A DNA stretch of 64,000 nucleotides from positions 1,860,001 through 1,924,000 of the forward strand of contig NZ_CP055481.1 of NCBI RefSeq assembly GCF_013705725.1, in the 5' to 3' direction. The position numbers were made by a program, and so were the translations under genes. Below the pieces are notes generated by a model. The model ran no database searches, was not told the DNA's origin, and saw only the letters and a program-made list of their open reading frames with translations. Positions 58,988 to 64,000 of the stretch are shown here, one piece after another; positions within the stretch are counted from its first letter, which is position 1; each line of letters opens with the position of its first letter. This DNA is from Klebsiella sp. RHBSTW-00484. GTDB lineage: Bacteria; Pseudomonadota; Gammaproteobacteria; Enterobacterales; Enterobacteriaceae.

Positions 58988-59617
58988 TTAATTCGCTTGT
59001 ATTTTTCGTAATGCCTCAACGGTGGCAGGGCGCTGGTGAATACGCTCAAACCAGTTACATACCGCGGGGAAATTGACAAGATCCACGCGCTGACGCTGAT
59101 GGGCATTAACCCATGGCCAGCAGGCGATGTCGGCGATGCTGTAGTGGTTTCCACCCAGCCAGGGACTCTGCTCAAGACGTCGGTTCAATACACCATACAG
59201 ACGTTGCGTTTCTACCTGATAGCGCTCAATAGCGTAGGGAACAGCCTGCGGGGCAAAATGGTTAAAATGATGATTTTGCCCGAGCATCGGGCCTAAACCG
59301 CCGACCTGCCAGAACAGCCACTGTAGCGTAACGTGGCGTTCGCGCAGTTCCCCACTAAGCAATTTGCCTGTTTTTTCCGCCAGATAAAGCAGGATCTCGC
59401 CGGATTCAAACAGGCTCAACGGCGAGCCGCCGTCAACAGGAGCGTGGTCGACGATCGCCGGGATCTTGTTATTCGGGGAGATGGCGAGAAATTGTGGATG
59501 AAACTGTTCACCTTTGCCAATATCGACCCGCATCATGCGCCAGGCCAGCCCTGCTTCTTCGAGGAAGATTGTAATTTTGTGGCCATTGGGGGTGGGTGCA
59601 TAGTAAAGATCGATCAT
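58988..59617 (-). CDS. yfcG: GSH-dependent disulfide bond oxidoreductase YfcG
   Basis: A 209-residue glutathione transferase relative (MIDLYYAPTPNGHKITIFLE, LFESGEILLYLAEKTGKLL, NHFAPQAVPYAIERYQVETQ). YfcG of E. coli has disulfide reductase activity with glutathione. The start at 59617 matches the family; an upstream ATG at 59644 is not conserved. Divergent from yfcF. Confidence 0.93.
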   Translation of the reverse strand: MIDLYYAPTPNGHKITIFLEEAGLAWRMMRVDIGKGEQFHPQFLAISPNNKIPAIVDHAPVDGGSPLSLFESGEILLYLAEKTGKLLSGELRERHVTLQWLFWQVGGLGPMLGQNHHFNHFAPQAVPYAIERYQVETQRLYGVLNRRLEQSPWLGGNHYSIADIACWPWVNAHQRQRVDLVNFPAVCNWFERIHQRPATVEALRKIQAN

Positions 59618-59717
59618 GAAGTCTCCCGCCGTCACAGGTCGCACACTTTTTTCGAGTATAGGTGAACTGACGCGATTCGGTATAAGTATGCAAAATCCTC
59701 ATGGCGGCGCTCAGTGA

Positions 59718-60425
<708 letters not shown>

Positions 60426-60482
60426 TAAGCCTCAGCGGTTCCGTTATCATAGGCGCATCGTAATGCGTGGAGATGGAATAGT

Positions 60483-61034
60483 ATGAAGCTGATGTTTGCA
60501 TCGGATATCCACGGCTCTCTGCCCGCAACTGATCGCGTACTTGAACTGTTCGCGCAAAGTGGGGCACAGTGGCTGGTGATCCTTGGTGATGTGCTCAATC
60601 ACGGGCCGCGTAACGCGCTACCCGAAGGTTATGCCCCTGCTCAGGTTGCGGATAAGCTGAATAGCGTGGCGGAGCGGGTGATTGCCGTGCGTGGCAATTG
60701 CGACAGCGAAGTTGACCAGATGCTGCTTCATTTCCCCATTACCGCTCCCTGGCAGCAGGTTTTAAGCGATCGCTTGCGCCTGTTTCTGACCCACGGACAT
60801 CTGTATAGCCCCGATAATTTACCTCCGCTCGCCGCTGGCGATGTGCTGGCTTATGGTCATACTCATATTCCGGTTGCTGAGAAACGCGGTGAGATTTTTC
60901 TCTTCAACCCCGGCTCGGTCAGCATTCCCAAAGGGGGATTTTCCCCCAGCTACGGCCTTCTGGATGAGGGGCGATTGCAGGTTTTAGCACTCGATGATCA
61001 TCAGGTTATTGCAGAGGTCGCAATTTACCCGTAA
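60483..61034 (+). CDS. yfcE: Metallophosphodiesterase YfcE
   Basis: A 183-residue calcineurin-like phosphodiesterase with the full metal set: SDIHGS, LGDVLNHGP, GNCDSE, THGH and GHTHIP. E. coli YfcE hydrolyses model phosphodiesters with manganese; its natural substrate is not known. ATG at 60483 after GGAG. Confidence 0.95.
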   Translation: MKLMFASDIHGSLPATDRVLELFAQSGAQWLVILGDVLNHGPRNALPEGYAPAQVADKLNSVAERVIAVRGNCDSEVDQMLLHFPITAPWQQVLSDRLRLFLTHGHLYSPDNLPPLAAGDVLAYGHTHIPVAEKRGEIFLFNPGSVSIPKGGFSPSYGLLDEGRLQVLALDDHQVIAEVAIYP

Positions 61035-61092
61035 TTTACCCCACAACCGTATAGACGCGCCGCGAGAGCGCTTTAAAAAGTAAGGTTTCCTG

Positions 61093-61647
61093 ATGGCGGA
61101 ACAGAACGATTTGGCAAGCACAGAATGGGTCGATATTGTTAATGAAAACAATGAGGTGATAGCACAATCCAGCCGCGAACAAATGCGTGCGGAGTGTCTG
61201 CGTCATCGGGCGACCTACATTGTTGTTCATGATGGGATGGGCAAAATCCTCGTGCAGCGCCGTACCGAAACCAAGGATTTCCATCCGGGAATGCTGGATG
61301 CCACCGCTGGTGGCGTGGTGCAGGCGGATGAGCAAATGTTGGAGTCCGCGCGCCGCGAAGCGGAAGAAGAGCTCGGCATCGCCGGTGTCCCCTTTGCCGA
61401 TCACGGACAGTTCTACTACGAAGATAAACACTGCCGCGTCTGGGGTGGCCTGTTTAGCTGCGTATCGCACGGACCTTTCGCCCTGCAAGAAGAGGAAGTG
61501 AGTGAAGTGTGCTGGCTGACGCCAGTGGAGATCACTGCACGCTGCGACGAGTTCACGCCGGATTCATTGAAAGCGCTGGCTCTATGGATGACCCGTAATG
61601 CTAATAATGAGTCATCGAAAGCTGAAAAACAGGAAGAGGCGGAGTAG
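61093..61647 (+). CDS. yfcD: Nudix hydrolase YfcD
   Basis: A 184-residue Nudix protein. The Nudix box is [22 protein letters not shown] plus G, with an IPP-isomerase-like surrounding ([20 protein letters not shown] at the start). The substrate is unknown. AAGG precedes the ATG. It converges on the following LacI-type gene with a gap of only 4 bases, so there is no room for a separate terminator. Confidence 0.92.
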   Translation: MAEQNDLASTEWVDIVNENNEVIAQSSREQMRAECLRHRATYIVVHDGMGKILVQRRTETKDFHPGMLDATAGGVVQADEQMLESARREAEEELGIAGVPFADHGQFYYEDKHCRVWGGLFSCVSHGPFALQEEEVSEVCWLTPVEITARCDEFTPDSLKALALWMTRNANNESSKAEKQEEAE

Positions 61648-61651
61648 CCGC

Positions 61652-62671
61652 CTAACAGCTATCCCGCAGGCATAAGCTGGAGGTGATGGGCTTTCTGTCG
61701 CTCCAGCTCCCCTCATTCAGGCGCTCCAGCAGCGCACGTCCGGCCTCAATGCCAATCTTGTGGTGCGGCACCGCCATCGTGGTTAACGGCGGTTGGCAAA
61801 CCCGACTGACATCGCTATCTCCAAAGCCAACGACGGCTAAATCGTCAGGAACTTTAATACGCCGACGCTGGCATTCATACAGTGCGCCGCATGCCAGTTC
61901 ATCGGAAACGCAAACCAGCGCATCCAGTTCCGGCCAGGCCAGTAAAAACTCAGGCAGTTGTGAAGCGCCGGTGGAAAAATTGGGTGGCAGTGCGGCGTTA
62001 ATCACCCGATTGGGGGACATATGGTGGCGCAGCATCGCTTTATACCAGCCTTGCAAATGCTGCTGAAAAATCCACTGCTCCTGGTTGGCGCACAGTAGAC
62101 CAATATTCTGGTAGCCGCGGTGGATGAGCATCTCCGTGAGTTCGAACATCGCTGCGACGTTATCAATACCGATATTCATGTCGAGGGGGTCGGCGCGCAT
62201 CGCACCCATTTCCATCACCGGAATTGAGGCGTTCTTCAGCCAATGGCGTACAGTATCGCTATGCTCAACGCTAAGCAGGATGGCGGCGGCGATATTGGAA
62301 GCCAACAGGGTTTCCAGCAGTTTCTCTTCCTGCTCCAACCGGTGCAGTGACTCCGCCAGCATGATTTGATAGCCCGCAGGCTGTAAGACTTGCTGAAGTC
62401 CGGCGAACATTGCTGAACATCCCGACTCAGCAAGATTTGGCACCACCATCGCTATTGTTCTTGAAGAGGCTGAAGCCAGCGCGCTGGCGGCAAGGTTGGG
62501 CATATATCCCAGTTCCTGCACTGCCGCTTCAATTTTTTCACGCAGTTTATCGGAAACCTGCTCCGGCGTGCGCAGAGCACGGGAAACGGTCATCGTGCCC
62601 ACACCAGCAAGCTGAGCAACATCGGCGATCGTCACTTTGCCGGTACTACGCCGTTTTCGGGTTAGAGACAT
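61652..62671 (-). CDS. LacI-family repressor of the PTS operon
   Basis: A 339-residue regulator with an N-terminal HTH (VTIADVAQLAGVGTMTVSRAL) and ligand-binding core (VPNLAESGCSAMFAGLQQVL, DNVAAMFELTEMLIHRGYQN, VGFGDSDVSRVCQPPLTTM). It resembles GntR/IdnR-type LacI members. The ATG at 62671 is 6 bases after AGGA, while the ATG at 62677 is too close to it. It is divergent from the PTS genes, with two operator-like palindromes between them. Confidence 0.87.
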   Translation of the reverse strand: MSLTRKRRSTGKVTIADVAQLAGVGTMTVSRALRTPEQVSDKLREKIEAAVQELGYMPNLAASALASASSRTIAMVVPNLAESGCSAMFAGLQQVLQPAGYQIMLAESLHRLEQEEKLLETLLASNIAAAILLSVEHSDTVRHWLKNASIPVMEMGAMRADPLDMNIGIDNVAAMFELTEMLIHRGYQNIGLLCANQEQWIFQQHLQGWYKAMLRHHMSPNRVINAALPPNFSTGASQLPEFLLAWPELDALVCVSDELACGALYECQRRRIKVPDDLAVVGFGDSDVSRVCQPPLTTMAVPHHKIGIEAGRALLERLNEGSWSDRKPITSSLCLRDSC

Positions 62672-62782
62672 ACACATTCCTGTTGAACAGACGCTTTTTA
62701 TCATCATCCATCACTTCACGTGTTTGGCAGTATACGCCTTAAATGCCTACTTTTTTTGCGTTTTCACATGATGATGATGAAT

Positions 62783-62796
62783 TGATAGCGCTATCA
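62783..62796. promoter_or_regulatory. LacI-type operator 1
   Basis: TGATAGCGCTATCA is a perfect 14-base palindrome with the CG-centred form typical of LacI-family operators. It lies in the gap between the repressor and the PTS genes. Confidence 0.75.
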
Positions 62797-62817
62797 CAAA
62801 TCTGAATGTTATCTGTT

Positions 62818-62829
62818 GGTAGCGCTATC
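62818..62829. promoter_or_regulatory. LacI-type operator 2
   Basis: GGTAGCGCTATC repeats the TAGCGCTA core of operator 1, with its centre 34 bases further on, about three helical turns. It lies about 80 bases before the PTS IIA start. Confidence 0.7.
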
Positions 62830-62906
62830 TTTGTGATCGTTCTCGCAGTTAACTATTGGTAGCTTGAATAAAGTTTGCTCATCTTTTGCTGATAACGAGG
62901 GACAAG

Positions 62907-63350
62907 ATGCTTAAAACATGGATCTCTGATGCAACCATTACGCTCCAGCAGGAAGTAGAAACCTGGCCGCAGGCGCTGGATATCTGCGCCAGGCCGTTGC
63001 TTGAATTCGGCGTCATCGCGCCTGAGTATGTGATGGAGATCGCTGAGCAACACCATAAACTGGGGCCGTATTATGTGCTGGCTCCGGGGTTGGCAATGCC
63101 GCATGCGCGGCCGGAAGATGGGGCGAAGGGCTTAGGTTTATCGCTACTGAAGCTGGAACAGGGCGTGTCATTTGGTTCTGAAGAGTTCGACCCGGTTGAT
63201 ATTATTATTATGCTTGCGGCACCGGATAAGCACAGCCACATCGAAATGATCTCCGCGCTGGCGGAATTATTTTCCAGTGATGAAGATATGGAAAAATTAC
63301 ATCAGGCGAAAACCCTGGAGGAGATAAAAACAATAATTGCACGATTCTGA
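62907..63350 (+). CDS. PTS sugar EIIA component, ascorbate/SgcA type
   Basis: A 147-residue fructose/mannitol-superfamily EIIA. The phosphorylated histidine is in APGLAMPHARPEDG (H66). Further family parts are DPVDIIIMLAAPDKHSHIEM and LAELFSSDEDM. The ATG at 62907 follows GAGG; the longer frame from 62886 is not needed. It passes phosphate to the EIIB encoded next. The sugar is unknown. Confidence 0.85.
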   Translation: MLKTWISDATITLQQEVETWPQALDICARPLLEFGVIAPEYVMEIAEQHHKLGPYYVLAPGLAMPHARPEDGAKGLGLSLLKLEQGVSFGSEEFDPVDIIIMLAAPDKHSHIEMISALAELFSSDEDMEKLHQAKTLEEIKTIIARF

Positions 63351-63429
63351 GTTAATTCGATAATCCGATTTATAACCCATTACGCGCTAGCGTGATGCAG
63401 ACGAACTCTACCCAAAAAAGGTGATAATA

Positions 63430-63702
63430 ATGAAAATCATGGCAATTTGTGGTTCAGGCCTGGGCAGTAGTTTTATGGTTGAGATGAATATTAAAAAAGT
63501 GCTTAAAAAACTTGAAATAGAAGCTGAAGTGGAGCACTCCGATCTCTCATCGGCAACGCCGGGCGCGGCAGATTTATTTGTGATGGCAAAAGATATTGCC
63601 GCCAGCGCCAGCGTGCCGGAAAGCCAGCTGGTGGTGATCACCAACATCATCGACATTAATGAACTCGAAGCGCAACTGCGCGCGTGGTTCGCCAAACAAT
63701 AA
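63430..63702 (+). CDS. PTS sugar EIIB component, lactose/ascorbate type
   Basis: A 90-residue EIIB with the phosphocysteine in MKIMAICGSGLGSSFMVEMN (C7), as in UlaB/SgcB. AGG precedes the ATG at 63430. It lies 80 bases after the IIA gene and 20 bases before the IIC gene. Confidence 0.85.
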   Translation: MKIMAICGSGLGSSFMVEMNIKKVLKKLEIEAEVEHSDLSSATPGAADLFVMAKDIAASASVPESQLVVITNIIDINELEAQLRAWFAKQ

Positions 63703-63722
63703 CTCTTTATAGCGAGGCGGAT

Positions 63723-64000
63723 ATGTTTATCCTTGAAACGCTGAATTTTGTTGTTGATATTCTCAAGGTACCCTCAGTTCTGGTCGGGTTAATTGCGCTA
63801 ATTGGTCTGGTAGCGCAAAAAAAATCTTTTTCCGATGTCGTGAAAGGAACGATAAAAACTATTCTGGGATTTATCGTTCTGGGTGGTGGTGCGACGGTAT
63901 TAGTTGGCTCGCTTAATCCGCTAGGGGGAATGTTTGAGCATGCCTTTAATATTCAGGGGATTATTCCTAATAACGAGGCGATTGTTTCTATTGCTCTGGA
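63723..64000 (+). CDS. PTS sugar EIIC component, UlaA/SgaT type (start only)
   Basis: The first 92 residues or so of a membrane permease: MFILETLNFVVDILKVPSVL, then IALIGLVAQKKSFSDVVKGT, ILGFIVLGGGATVLVGSLNP and IIPNNEAIVSIAL. This matches the N-terminus of UlaA-type (ascorbate family) EIIC proteins. The ATG at 63723 follows GCGAGGCGG. The gene runs off the right edge. Confidence 0.83.
   Translation, partial: MFILETLNFVVDILKVPSVLVGLIALIGLVAQKKSFSDVVKGTIKTILGFIVLGGGATVLVGSLNPLGGMFEHAFNIQGIIPNNEAIVSIAL

Overview
The window is a chromosomal segment of a gamma-proteobacterium of the Enterobacterales. Its backbone genes keep the E. coli/Salmonella order (fadL-yfcZ-fadI-fadJ-sixA-smrB-prmB-aroC-mepA-yfcA-epmC-yfcL, mnmC-fabB-yfcJ-flk-pdxB-usg-truA-dedA-accD-folC-dedD-cvpA-purF, ubiX-argT-hisJQMP, yfcH-folX-yfcG-yfcF-yfcE-yfcD). 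The protein sequences are close to, but not the same as, those of E. coli. The genus cannot be fixed from the sequence alone. No rRNA, tRNA or CRISPR array was seen.

Four accessory insertions interrupt this backbone. (1) About 20 kb between yfcL and mnmC (about 10.6-30.87 kb) is AT-rich. It begins with a graveyard of at least three broken IS3-family elements, then a long AT-rich regulatory stretch, then a complete-looking Tad/Flp pilus locus: flp prepilin, rcpC/cpaB, secretin rcpA/cpaC, tadZ, tadA, tadB, tadC, a tadD-like TPR lipoprotein, prepilin peptidase tadV, pseudopilins tadE and tadF, tadG with a VWA domain, and a lytic transglycosylase. (2) A glycoside hydrolase family 127 / GPH symporter / LacI cassette sits between purF and ubiX, with an ERIC repeat in its control region. 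(3) A GNAT acetyltransferase and a HicA-like/HTH gene pair lie between hisP and yfcH, where E. coli has yfcI. (4) A LacI-family repressor and an ascorbate-type PTS operon (IIA, IIB, start of IIC) follow yfcD.

The most unusual content is in the Tad island. Two small proteins that look like Roadblock/LC7 domains, plus an unrecognised basic protein, lie between tadD and tadV. Downstream are a Ras-like small GTPase and a third Roadblock protein, so the locus carries a GTPase/Roadblock module comparable in parts to MglA/MglB of Myxococcus. The island ends with a membrane protein clearly related to OpgB (phosphoglycerol transferase I). I infer a Tad pilus whose assembly, position or dynamics is under small-GTPase control, perhaps with an envelope or pilin glycerophosphate modification. 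None of this is shown by the sequence itself.

The backbone parts work in fatty-acid uptake and oxidation (fadL, fadI, fadJ, with FadR-like sites), fatty-acid synthesis (fabB with adjoining FadR- and FabR-like sites, accD), aromatic amino-acid and PLP synthesis (aroC, pdxB), translation-factor and tRNA modification (prmB, epmC, truA, mnmC), purine synthesis (cvpA-purF with a PurR box), folate (folC, folX) and basic amino-acid uptake (argT with a sigma-54 type promoter, hisJQMP).
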